DNA of 64,000 nucleotides from Tomocerus qinae (lineage: Eukaryota; Arthropoda; Collembola; Entomobryomorpha; Tomoceridae), in the NCBI GenBank assembly GCA_020055645.1, contig CM034546.1, positions 132,019,875-132,083,874 of the forward strand. Direction: 5' to 3'. The position numbers were made by a program, and so were the translations under genes. Position 1 is the first letter of the stretch. Every line of letters begins with the position of its first letter. Under the pieces are notes generated by a model that made no database searches, was not told where the DNA came from, and saw nothing but the letters and a program-made list of their open reading frames with translations. Positions 22,450-33,721 of this stretch are shown in pieces.

Positions 22450-23117
22450 ACAATTAAATCACCTTACTGGTGTTTCATTTAAATGTAGAATATCACGGAT
22501 AATGGAGAGTTTGATTAGAACTGCAAAATAAATCCATTTACACGAAATTCTGCACAGCTTGAACTTGCCAGTGACAATTTTCTAAGAATTAATCAAGGAG
22601 TCCGAAAATAATCATTTGACACTATGATGAATTAGGGGATTCAAATAAAATCTTGAAAATCATTTCATAGACAATCCGTTTGAGTGTATTCGTAAAGGCA
22701 AAGAGAAAAGTTTCCGTTGTGAGAAAGTGCAAAAATGAATAGTAGGTGAAAAGCAATCTCAACTTCGCAGGTGTATCATTGGCGATTGTGGGGCTGCCTT
22801 TCAATAGACCCAAAGGAGATAAAAATTTCCACTGCTGGCTGCAAGAGAAGAGATCCATTCCAAGATATTGTTGTCTCAGGACAATATTTGGACATCCTGA
22901 TCTAAGTCTTCAGACGATCCTGCAGACTTCTAATCTGCAGCTATTTCTGCATTTTTACTCCAATGTGCTTCCAACGACTTCATTTTTGCAGGGACTGTAT
23001 TATTCTTCAAAGCGGTGCCAACCAAGAAATTGCAATTATAATGAATCCTCCTCTGTCCAAAAACCTCGCTTGCCTCCACATTTATTTGTTAAGAAAAAGA
23101 TTGACATACACGATTAG
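22450..23117 (+). repeat. Duplicated block, copy 2
   Basis: Diverged copy of 20498-21180, ending in a similar GCGGTGCCAACCAAGAAATTGCAATTATAATG. An open frame at 22746-23117 covers it but is not the same protein as that of copy 1, so neither frame is securely coding. The 21181-22449 spacer and 23118-23994 hold no recognisable gene. Confidence 0.4.
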
Positions 23118-23994
23118 ATTTACTTCTAGATTCTAAAAACTACAAAGATTTCTCAAAATTGTGGGTGGGTTGTGACTTTTTTGTAGAATTGGAGGCCTTT
23201 CAAAAAATTTATGCAATAATTCCAATGAATTCTTTAAATTTTATTTCTCTTATGTGACTAGCTACTTTTAGAGTTCGAATAACTCAAGATATGGAATAAA
23301 TTTTGAAATCCAATATGACTCGTACTACTACATCTTGCTTGAATGAATTTAGAATTGTAGTGAGTAACGAATATAGTTGTGTCGGACGTTTTATACAAAC
23401 AGGTCAATCATACAGGAAGTTATCTTTTAGTTTTATGTCACTTTTTATGAATAATAACTATTGCATAAAATTAGAAAAATGTCTCAACCAAGGGTTGGAT
23501 ATTGTGGCCAATATAATTGAGATGGGTGTTAAAAAAAGTTTTTCTCTGCAATTTTTAAAATATATTGACTATTGCACAATTTTGGTTGATATGCTAAAGC
23601 ATACATAAAGATGCGTAAATTCTATTCAAATTGCATTCAATAACAAGTTTTGGAAGTAGTTTGTAAAGCCATTATTGGATCAATTTTTTCCATTTTATTG
23701 TAGCTAGTAGTAGCTACACTTCTGTATTAAAAAAACAGTCCTTTATACTCTTTTTACCTTATTTACATGTAAAGTGTAAGTAAATGGGTTACCTTTTTTA
23801 TAAAAATGTAAAAAAGGTCATTTTTTGTTCCCTGGCTTGGATGGGGAATCAGACATTTCAAATAACCTTGAACCAGTTTTACTATTTGTCTGTACTAGTT
23901 GAAGCCAACTTTAAAAGGATCCTCACTAACTAATATATCGAGCAATAGTCGGGAAGTCTCTAACCATTTTCGTGATTGGTTTACAGTTAGTTCA

Positions 23995-26208
23995 ATGTCA
24001 AAGCGTGAATTGTACCGTTTCGTGTTGGCAATAATTTTTCGCCACGAACGAGGAAAAGTTTTTCTGACCTTGAGTCTTTTGCTCTTGATCTGCTGTCCTT
24101 CAACTGGGAAACAAGCCAAGTTGAAACTATTTCACAAAAATGAGTCATATTCAATTGAAGGAAAACGTTGCCCGGCTGGGATTTTTGCAAAAGTACCTAC
24201 ACGGTTCTCGTGTACCTGTATTACAGGAGTGTGGGGATTCTACCGATCTTTCTGTGACAAGCCATTTTTGATCTTGGGTGGGGATAACTATTGCAAAAGT
24301 CTACCGCCTGGGAAATTAGTACAAGCCATGATTTTCGGGAATCCTAAATCTGTTTTCCAAGCTTCTCTTGTGCAATTTGCCGGGCTTTTTCAAAAGATGG
24401 GACGTTATTTTACGGAGGACAATTTGAACACCGAACTTGATGGAGCAAGTACATTTATCATTATCGGTAACTCCTCTTGGACAATTTATGGTGATGGGGA
24501 CTCCTCTGTTTGCTTACGACCAAAAAAAGTAGGACCCAAAGCCTTCTGCATCTTTGGTGATGAATTGGCACAATCTTCTGCTAGCAAAAATTGGAAACTA
24601 ACACTCAAAGTTCGAAAGGGTTGTTTTGGGAACTTGACCTACTACGCTGATAAATGCGATGCTATTCACGCTACCAATAGTGAATACGCTTGCAGCGCGG
24701 AAGCTACACAAAAACCCTGTCTCGAACCAGGGAAATGTGGCAAAACTACTCCAGGGGGATTTTTACTACCCCGCACAAATCACAATACCCGTCCACCACC
24801 CACGACAACTACAGACGAATGGTTACATCTCCCGGGTAGAAATCGCACGCCTGAAACTACTACAGATGGGTGGTTCCTCCTTCCGGGTAGAAATAGAACG
24901 CCTGAAACTACTACAGATGGGTGGTTTCTCCTTCCGGGTAGAAATAGAACACCTGAAACTACTACAGATGGGTGGTTTCTCCTGCCGGGTAGAAATAGGA
25001 CGCCTGAAACTACTACAGATGGGTGGTTCCCCCTTCCGGGTAGAAATAGGACCCCTGAAACTACTACAGATGGGTGGTTCCCTCTGCCGGGTAGAAACAG
25101 AACGCCTGAAACTACAACAGAATTGTGGATCCCCCTACCGGGCCGAAGAACTACTACGGAAGATTCTGCATGGTGGATTCCTCTCCCCCCAAAACCGAAG
25201 CCAAGTAAAACAACTACCACGACCACCACAATGGCACCCCCCGATGATCCTTGTCTGAATGGAATTACGAGGGAACGAGTCAAGAAATATTGGCAGACTT
25301 CCGCTATCAGCTCTTGTAATCAAACAGTACCACAGACTATGTTTACGGACCAATTACGGCGTTTTGCCACAACGCAGATGGAAAAAGTCCTGCCATCTAG
25401 GTTGAAAAGTTTGGAACAATTGGAAAGATTGCTGAGGATTGTCCTAAAAATCATGCAAGTGACTTGCCCTAATGAAATAGTTTCTTCAGAGTTTTTTAAT
25501 GTGACAATGACAGCCTTTCTGATGTTTACTAAAGAGGATTTCTTTTATGGGATGAACGAGGCTGAGCCGGAAGCTCTTGAAAGAATCGAATTGGATTTAA
25601 AGAAATGTCTTGCCACTGCAGAACCATTTGCTTTTGAGACGACAGAATTAGATTGCGAATTTAATCAAATCACCGGAGCGTTAATATTGCCAGGCCAGCG
25701 GAAAGTGTTGAGTGTACCTGATGAAGAAGCATCACATCGCTATGAGCCAGTGATTGAATCTGCATGGAAAATGTTCCTGAACACGCATTCCTATTGCTTT
25801 AGGCATTTCTTAACTTCTAACGACCACCATCACTTTTCTGTATTTATTATGGAGGCATTTACACAGTCCATGTTTCAGAAGTGGACGGAACCCATAGACG
25901 ACAAGCCACTATACTCCCTTGTCCTTCCCAGTTTTAAATATTTGAAGGAGATCATGACGAACGTTGATTATTGCGTTGCTGCAACAAATGCTGTTTCCGG
26001 GTGCCCAACTTGGCTTAATCGTCGGAAGAGAAATAGTAAAATTGCTAATAAAAAACGCCGCAAACGACAAACATCAATTTGGGTCACTCACATCAGCGAA
26101 GCTAGGAGAAAAGCTGCAATATGGAATGACCTTGCCTACTGTTTGAAATACATGGACGATCCTGAATCGAAATTGGATTTTGGTCGCTGCTCTCATCCTC
26201 TTGGATAA
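23995..26208 (+). CDS. Secreted protein with 17-residue mucin-like repeats, unknown family
   Basis: 737 residues in one exon from the ATG at 23995. A hydrophobic stretch VFLTLSLLLLICC at about 26-38, ending PSTG, is a signal peptide with a long basic n-region. Residues about 45-245 form a cysteine-rich domain. About 265-425 are Thr/Pro-rich, with seven tandem repeats close to TTTDGWFLLPGRNRTPE, each carrying an N-R-T glycosylation sequon, then poly-Thr. A helical cysteine-containing C-terminal domain follows, with dibasic processing-like sites (RRKRNS, KKRRKRQ) about 45 residues before the end. AATAAA is at 26249-26254. Probably an extracellular matrix, cuticle, gut-lining or glue-type glycoprotein. 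I do not recognise either folded domain. Confidence 0.85.
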   Translation: MSKRELYRFVLAIIFRHERGKVFLTLSLLLLICCPSTGKQAKLKLFHKNESYSIEGKRCPAGIFAKVPTRFSCTCITGVWGFYRSFCDKPFLILGGDNYCKSLPPGKLVQAMIFGNPKSVFQASLVQFAGLFQKMGRYFTEDNLNTELDGASTFIIIGNSSWTIYGDGDSSVCLRPKKVGPKAFCIFGDELAQSSASKNWKLTLKVRKGCFGNLTYYADKCDAIHATNSEYACSAEATQKPCLEPGKCGKTTPGGFLLPRTNHNTRPPPTTTTDEWLHLPGRNRTPETTTDGWFLLPGRNRTPETTTDGWFLLPGRNRTPETTTDGWFLLPGRNRTPETTTDGWFPLPGRNRTPETTTDGWFPLPGRNRTPETTTELWIPLPGRRTTTEDSAWWIPLPPKPKPSKTTTTTTTMAPPDDPCLNGITRERVKKYWQTSAISSCNQTVPQTMFTDQLRRFATTQMEKVLPSRLKSLEQLERLLRIVLKIMQVTCPNEIVSSEFFNVTMTAFLMFTKEDFFYGMNEAEPEALERIELDLKKCLATAEPFAFETTELDCEFNQITGALILPGQRKVLSVPDEEASHRYEPVIESAWKMFLNTHSYCFRHFLTSNDHHHFSVFIMEAFTQSMFQKWTEPIDDKPLYSLVLPSFKYLKEIMTNVDYCVAATNAVSGCPTWLNRRKRNSKIANKKRRKRQTSIWVTHISEARRKAAIWNDLAYCLKYMDDPESKLDFGRCSHPLG
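24795..25160 (+). repeat. Tandem 51-bp coding repeats
   Basis: About seven in-frame 51-bp units inside the secreted protein, encoding TTTDGWFLLPGRNRTPE or close variants. The middle units are nearly identical at the DNA level, while the first and last are diverged, as in arrays that change copy number by unequal exchange. Confidence 0.9.
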
Positions 26209-26777
26209 TTGTTCCAAATCACATTTCATACATTTCAAATTACGGGACAATAAAGTTTTACAGCCTTTCAGTGTTCAAATAATATTAGCCATACAAACAA
26301 TTTTGCATCACTAGGTTTGTTGTAAGCAGATCATTCAATGTTTAAGATATGTTAAACTATAAAAACCAAATCCAGGTAATTCATTATCTTAATAGAATAT
26401 ATTATTATATTGTTTTTGTATGCAGATGTATTCACTCTGGAGAAAGTTATTGAATGTTAAAATGTAATCCTTGTTATTATTTTAAGTCATACTATAATCT
26501 ATTATTGAATGAAAATCTTTCTATTTTGGTCAATATGGGAGAGATTCAACAGAATTGGAATACAATATTATTGAAAATTTAGCGAAAGTTGCACTTTCTT
26601 TTCCATTTAATAAACAATGAATTGATTTGACAATGGTGAGTAGTGACCCACTGATTTACATTGATATAGCTTTCCTTTCAGCTGGTACTAATATATTGTA
26701 ATTGCGTCTTCCCATTTCATTTTTAATGTATTATTCTCAAAGTGAATTCCTAGCAAAGACACAAGAAGGAATTCAGT
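26209..26777. other. Intergenic: 3' end of the mucin-like gene and 5' flank of the mini-exon gene
   Basis: Poly(A) signal at 26249-26254. I see no clear TATA/Inr pair before the ATG at 26778. Confidence 0.4.
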
Positions 26778-29700
26778 ATGTCTAAGGCCTTTCCATGTTT
26801 CTTATCATTACTCTTCACCCTTTTCGTTCTCACTTCAGCAGCTCCTAATGTAAGTAAAAAAAACTAATTTTTACCAGAGATTGCATTTTACTTTTGAAAT
26901 ATTCAGGAATTTGGTTATCACTAAAGTGTAATACTATGTTCTTGAACAGTTTATATTTAAGAAACGATTCAAACTGATGATATAATTTAAAATTGCAACC
27001 TTTCTGTATCGGCATTTTTGACATCTGAACAAAAACTAAAATGGGATTGCCAAAAAAGTTCTTTATTGATAGGTTATTTACCATTTTGAGTTAACGTTAA
27101 GCAAATCTGAAAATACGACTTACTATTATTACTGATTTTAATATTACGATAATATTCAACTCAACTACAAACCATGTCAAGATGCAATGCTAATTACAAA
27201 TAACTTTTAAAGAGATGTATTCTAAATAGATTATAATTCTCAATAAGAAACAAAATTGATATATATCCAGGCACGTATCCAAAAATTTGGTCAATAGGGG
27301 GGCAACCAAAAATAATGTGAAAAATACGACATATTCGTGCAAAGCACGAAAAAATTTTCCAATTTTTGGCCGATTTTGGAAATAATCCTCGCTTTTTCTC
27401 AGATTTAGGGGGTAGGCGCTGCGCCCCTCCCCCGCCCCCTACTGGATACGTGCTTGTACATATCCATAATATTGTGATTGAACAAAGATTTGTAAATTAT
27501 AATTTACCTGTTGACAACCTGATATCCAAAACATTTTGTTTGAATTGTCAGGCTACATAATAACATAGGGATGATTACAAATACTTGCATACCTAGTAAT
27601 TAGTAATGATTATGATAATATTTATTATGACTAGCCTGACGAACCATACCAACCAGAAATAGAAGAAGGAGCACCGTAAGTCTATTCTTTATTTAATGCA
27701 ATGTAATGTTTATTTAATGTTATATTTGCGCGACTTATGATTCAAGTAAAAAAGTAGAAAAAAATTGTTTTAACACTCGTTGTTGTTAATAATAATCGAA
27801 TTATTTTCTTCGCCTTACCCGATGAAAATGTACTAAAATCATGTTAAAATGCTAAATTCCAAGATCTATGGGTAAACCGGAGCTCCCAAATGAGAGTGGC
27901 GGAGTACCGTAAGTCTTTTATTTATTTAATGTTCAGTTTGTTTATATAAAAATGTAATGATAAACTTGGTGGAAAATCGATGTAGCTCGGCTTTAAAATT
28001 TGTGACAATATTTTACATAATGCAGAAAACCAGGAGCGCCTGTGGCAACTAGGCCAGACGTTACCACCGTTGATGCAAAAAAGTAAACGTCATAATTTTA
28101 TTTAAATACATTTTGGTTTGTTGTGACTTTGTCAATAGCAATATCAATCAAAGATTAATTTTATCAAATCCAATGAAAAAGTGCTAAAATTGTGTTAAAC
28201 TTTTAAAATCAAAGATCTCGTAAATCAGGAGTACCAGAGCTCCCTAACGAGGTTGGCGGAGTACCGTAAGTCATTTATTTAATTAAAGTTTAGTGTTGTT
28301 ATTGTGAAAGTGTAATGTTGATGACAAATTTGGTGTAAAATCAGTTAAAAAATTTGTAACAATTTATTACTTATTGTAGAAAACCAGGAGCACCTGTGGT
28401 AACTAGGCCGGACGTTACCACCGTTGATGCAAAAAAGTAAACCTACCGATTTTATTTAAATAAATCCATTTTGGTTCATCGCGAATAATAATAACAACCA
28501 ACAATTAATTTTACGCAATGAAAAGGTAATTGTGTTAAAATATTAAATTCAAAGATCTCGTAAATCAGGAGTACCAGAGCTCCCAAATGAGATTGGCGGA
28601 GTACCGTAAGTGTTTTATGTAATTAATGTTAAGTGTGGTTATGTGAAAGTATAACGTTAATGATAAACGCGGTGTAAAATCAGTTAAAACATTTGTAACA
28701 ATTTATTACTTATTGCAGAAAACCAGGAGCACCTGTGGTAACTAAGCCGGAAATGTCAACTCTTAATGCAAAAAAGTAAACCCAACGATATTATTTAAAT
28801 AAATCCATTTTGGTTCATTGTGAATAATAATAACAACCAACAATTAATTTTACACAATGAAAAGGTAATTGTGTTAAAATATTAAATTTAAAGATCTCGT
28901 AAATCAGGAGAACCAGAGCTCCCAAATGAGATTGGCGGAGTACCGTAAGTCTTATATTTAATTAATGTTAAGTGTTGTTATTTCAAAGTATAACGTTAAT
29001 GATAAACGCGGTGCGGTGTAAAATCCGTTTAAAAATTTGTAACCATTTTTTACTTAATGCAGACAACCAGGAGAACCTGTGATAACTATGCCAGAAATGT
29101 CTGATGCAAAAAAGTAAACCTACCGATTTTTTAAAAATAAATCCATATTGCATCATTGTGAATAATAACAACCAACAATTAATTTTACCTAATGAAAAGG
29201 TACTAAAATTGTGTTAAATGTTACATTAGACCTGATAAATCAGGAGGACCAGAGCTTCCAAATGAGAATGGCGGAGAATCGTAAGGCTTTTAATATTTAT
29301 GTTTGATTTGGTAGAAATGTATTCAATAATAAACAATTGATAAACAGGATGCACATTAGAGTGATATCATGGTTTTTTAAATTTTGACAAATTGATACAG
29401 GAAACCAGGAAAACCTGTAGCAACTAAACCGGACATGTCAACTCTTGATGATAAAAATGCGTAAATGCGCACTTAATTCATTTATAAATAATAAACAATC
29501 ATGTTCTTGTATTTGACACTTATAATTACATTTTATTGATGAATACTATTGTGTAAAATAAGTTTGGAGTAGTAGTTTGGACTGTAATAAAAACATTGAT
29601 ACATAAATAAATATTACAGGGGAGAAATGGATCCTGAAGCACCCCCACCCGGACCGGAAACGGAGCCTAATCCTAAACCGTATGTTGCATACAAAATTAA

Positions 29701-30027
29701 ATTACCTCAAGAGGATATACATAAATGTGATATTTGTGCATTCTAATAATAAAAATTATTTTGTTAGGGAAAATCCTGGCAAACCTGGCAAACCTGTCAA
29801 AACTGAAACGTAAGTGAAACTCTCCGTGGTAGTTATTTATTTTATTTTATTTATAAATTCTGATGCAATTGAAATCCGTAAATTGAAAATAATTCTGATT
29901 TGTGTTTTCTTGGACTAGAAACATAAAATGGGAAAAGTGTAAATGGCCGCAAATTTATTCCATATTTCAAGGACGGTGCATTCAGTTATTTAGAATGCCC
30001 TCATCCGGCCATAATATTGGAAAATAA
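26778..30027 (+). CDS. Secreted proline-rich repeat protein built from 13 phase-2 mini-exons, unknown
   Basis: Exons: 26778-26849, 27635-27675, 27864-27908, 28026-28082, 28215-28265, 28380-28436, 28555-28605, 28719-28775, 28894-28944, 29063-29113, 29230-29280, 29401-29460, 29620-29679, 29768-29809, 29919-30027. They sum to 855 nt, 284 residues, with no frame error. All introns are GT-AG. Exon 1 is a signal peptide (MSKAFPCFLSLLFTLFVLTS, then AAPN) ending in phase 0. Every later intron is phase 2, and exons 3-14 are each a multiple of three. Exons 3/4, 5/6, 7/8, 9/10 and 11/12 are five A/B pairs: A is close to SRKSGVPELPNEIGGVP, B close to KPGAPVVTRPDVTTVDAK. Introns are duplicated with them (period 336-351 bp). 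The last exon adds two cysteines (KWEKCKWPQI ... GRCIQLF). AATAAA is at 30067-30072. Function unknown; exon symmetry would permit any mini-exon to be skipped in frame. Confidence 0.9.
27268..27456. mobile_element. hAT-like MITE in intron 1 of the mini-exon gene
   Basis: Ends CAGGCACGTATCC and GGATACGTGCTTG are inverted repeats. Flanks TATATATC (27260-27267) and TACATATC (27457-27464) are an 8-bp direct repeat with one mismatch, the hAT duplication size. The 189-bp interior is non-coding, with a GGGGGTAGGCGCTGCGCCCC palindrome. Confidence 0.75.
27864..29460 (+). repeat. Five tandem exon-intron units of about 340 bp
   Basis: A-exon starts at 27864, 28215, 28555, 28894 and 29230 give periods of 351, 340, 339 and 336 bp. 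Intron sequence (for example ATTTTGGTTCATTGTGAATAATAATAACAACCAACAATTAATTTTA-like stretches) is conserved between neighbouring units. The two middle units are most alike, which suggests recent expansion from the centre. Confidence 0.9.
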
Positions 30028-32834
30028 ATATGTCTAAAATTATCAGTAAAGCAAATGAAATACTACAATAAAACCTCTGCAATTTATTTCTTTGAATTTT
30101 GTCATTTCCAATGGCATTGGTTCATCAATGTGTACGGGTGCGGCGTGAATATTATGTATTATAGGTATTCTTAATAATTAATAAACATACCTAAGTGTCC
30201 ATTTTGGAAGATGTTAATTCCTCATCGAAAATTTCTCTATGTAATATTTATTACATAACTAGCATTCTAGAACAGTAAAACAATTTAGCTGTTTTATACA
30301 GTCTAATTTTAACGTGGACGGTACTAATGAAAGGCAATGGAATGGATATTCAAAGTTGTAAGGTACTTTACATTTGAGAGCCGTCCATTTTAATCCAAAC
30401 AGTGATCTATAGTAAGAGTGCAGAAAAGTAGTAACGTTATTCCTTACTACTAGCCTTACTATTTTTTGCACTCTTACTAAACCGTATATTGGATTTAAAA
30501 TCACGGCTTACATTTAAATGTGTGAGTATATCCTCATAGCTATATTATTATTTTATTATATAATATTATACATAATATTACGTTGTCTTCCAACCAAGCA
30601 AATAAATGAGCATACCAACTAATTTTAAAAGTAATGTCCCATCTGAAATACAATTATACACACCAATAAAATTGACCATTTAAAATATATTTAAGAGGTA
30701 GAGCACTTGCAAAATAATGTATTTGCCAACTGTTGAAGTTTGCCTTAAGGTGGAGAGTTCACAATGGAATTTTCCTCCACAATTATTAACAAAGGTTAAC
30801 TCAATTGCATTTTTTCATTTTCATAATTTAGTTTCATTCGAGTTCTGTGTAATACTATTACTCTTTGAAACAAATGTCAGAAATGTCTTAAGTTATTTAT
30901 GAGTGAGACAATTGACTAATAAATTTATTATTTAATTTATTAATATTTAATTTATTCGGTATTGACTAAAATCTTGCAAAAACTGGAAGGAATTTTCTTG
31001 TTCACTGTTCATTAGAGTCTAAAAACTTCGTAATTCTCTTGATTGAAACCCAGATCAGATGCTGTCCTAACAATACATCTTGTTGGTCGAGAGCCAACAG
31101 CAGAGAAATTATTTACTTCTTATTCAATGTGTCTATTTAATAGAAATATGAAGTACATCTTTTACTAGCCGGTAACAGGACCCAGACCCATGTTATAACC
31201 AAAGCTAATGAGTTGACAAAGATCAATGATTAAAGCTGTTTCCCAGTACATCGTCATTTTTCGATGAGAGATATCATCAGTTTAAGTTTGAAAAAATACA
31301 TTTAAACATTGTCCATTTACTTCTCGTAATTGGGAAAGGTCTCGCTCCCGCAAAGATGTTAGGACTAATTTTCTGATGTCTTTACACTTTTCATATTTTC
31401 CAATGCTAGTCATTTCCATAGCCTATGAGTTATACAATCGTTGTGTTCATAGCCTTCACCGCCTTCACATAGTTCATACAGCACCGCAAAACACTTCCAC
31501 CCACTTTCCAATAACTAAACTAAACACGGATTCCCCACCAATTCTACATTCCTTACTCTGAGTTAGAGTTGGCAAAGTCTGCCATCAATTCAGTGTACAG
31601 AAATCATACCACATACTTATGTCAATTATGTACAAAATTTACCACTGTGTAGGATAATTTACCATCACAGTGTTCAGTGAAAGCACAGTGAAACGATATC
31701 ATTTAAATGACATTTATTCATTTAGAACAGCATAATAAATTGCCTACCCACTAATAGTGTTGACAGATATTGTGCAGTTTAGTTGGAATACCTGTAGTCC
31801 ACATCAAGTAAAAAATCAAATCAGTAAAAAATTTTAAATGTTTTTGGGGTGCTCTGATCCTCGAAACTTTAACCTTGGTCTATAGGGTTCCAGTAATCAC
31901 CCACAGAACCAGGTGCCAATAAGTTGCCATAAAAGTACCAACTCGGTAGCCGAATAAAAACACTAATTTTCTAAATGAATTGAATGAATTTTTACATAAT
32001 ATGTGTACACAATTAGTAGTTGACAATCTGGCAAAGACAAATGTGAACAAAAAATATTGGCTCGTATATTTCCTAATTAAAAAACGATTTGAATAGTTTA
32101 TGATAACTAGGAAAGAAAATCAATAAAAGAAAATTTGGAAATTGTGTCTAAATTAAATTTAAGCATTATCTCATTGGCGTCCATCGCAGAATTGCCTGAA
32201 AATTTTCGAAAAAGATCAGATTTTAACGCTAAAGAAGTTGTGTAAAGATTTAGGGTGGAACATTCAAATGAAAATTTTTAATTAATATTTTAGTACAATG
32301 AGAATTGAATTACAAGGATTTTTTGGGGTACTATGAGACTCAAGACTTAACCTTTGGCTTAGAAATACCTATTGCCCACCAACAGAATCGGTAAGTTGAC
32401 AATTAATTTCTATAGAAGTACAAACTAGATACTTTAACGCTAATCATTATTTTTAATATAAATGTGTTTTTACATAACAATTTGTATACATTTAATAGTA
32501 GACATTTTGTCAAAGGATAATTGTAGCCAGCAAATGATAGCTGGCAGTTTTCCTAATTTTTAAAATAGGTAAAAAGGAAGTCGATAATTCACCCAACAGT
32601 CATCTTGCAGTTGCAGTATAGGTGACAGTTAAATATAAACACAGGAAAATACTTCAAAATAGGCTAAAATGGTACCAGGCATAATTTGAGATGGTTTGTA
32701 ACTTAATGAATTAGAATTTAATAATGAGAATTACGACTAAGAGTATGATTAATGATTATCAATATAATACAATTAATAAAATTTCAATACGTGCGTTAGA
32801 TTTCTTTAGCCTATTTCCATGTATAGCAATATTT
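30028..32834. other. Intergenic with minor inverted and direct repeats
   Basis: No supported gene. AGTAAGAGTGCA near 30412 pairs with TGCACTCTTACT near 30478 (small foldback). A block at about 31845-32050 is repeated with heavy divergence at about 32315-32520 (TTTTTTGGGG...ACTTTAACCTTGG / ACTTAACCTTTGG). Short open frames at 30717 and 31376 look random. Confidence 0.4.
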
Positions 32835-33060
32835 GCATTGGTACAGCCTAAGTGCAGAGCAAAATGTTCAAACTGTTCGTGTTGAAATGCTTTAGCCTAT
32901 AAAACGTGAATACATTTACCCTTTTTGTGTCAATATAATAATATGGGCCCACATATGAATAAATTTATTCGTTCTCCTAGTCCAGTTCTTCATGACTAAG
33001 CATGTGGAGAAATGTATTTAGATGAACAAATCTAAATATACTTACTTTAATTTTGACATG
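32835..33060. repeat. Chemoreceptor 5'-flank repeat, copy 1 (unoccupied Polinton site)
   Basis: Starts TTGCATTGG...AAGTGCAGAGCAAAATGTTCAA, similar to 35470-35700 and to the sequence split by the Polinton (41279-41303 / 56742 onward). It contains one copy of AATGTT at 32863-32868. Unlike the other copies it has no receptor gene on its left. Confidence 0.7.
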
Positions 33061-33721
33061 TTTTGACATTGGCAGGTTAATACTATTAATGCCAATGTGT
33101 ATATGATATAGCATTAGTATATTATTGTAGTATATTTTAATATGTATATTTACCTCTAAGTATATCGATATATCAAGTTTGACTTAGTCAAGTTCACAAA
33201 ATAACATTAAATATTTTAAAGGAAGCTTCATTATAAAGGAGCCTTTCGACGAGTAAAGCGACTATTGGTCATTTGAAATAGCATTTGGGGAAAGGTAACT
33301 ATTGTCTTGCAATAAGTTATTACAGAAACAAACAAACATCGTGAACTCAGACAGATAGGACATACCTATAAAGTTTTATACTCAACTTAATAACTGCAAA
33401 TGTTTGAAAAATAATGTGAGACATAATTCCAACAATAATATGCTTTATTTGAGTTTATTATTATTCGTTTGAATTTATTTTAAGTGTGTTTGACTCACAA
33501 TAAATGAAATGGATATTGTACAATTAACATGATTGTATCTCTTATATACAGGTACATCAATTATATTTTATTATTAACATGATACTAATTTCTAGGAAAG
33601 CGAAAGCGAACTGTGTCGTCCCCAGAAGATTATGCTTTATACGCTATATATCTACATCTAACATGAACCTAACCTAGCACAGTGAGCCTACCCATTAAAA
33701 TGTCAATAAAAGTGAGCACAC

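Noticed and set aside
24780..25283. Long minus-strand frame with GVLFLPGR repeats and a plus-strand frame 24659-25258
   Set aside because: Both are shadows of the 51-bp repeats in the secreted protein; repeats whose length is divisible by three keep several frames open.
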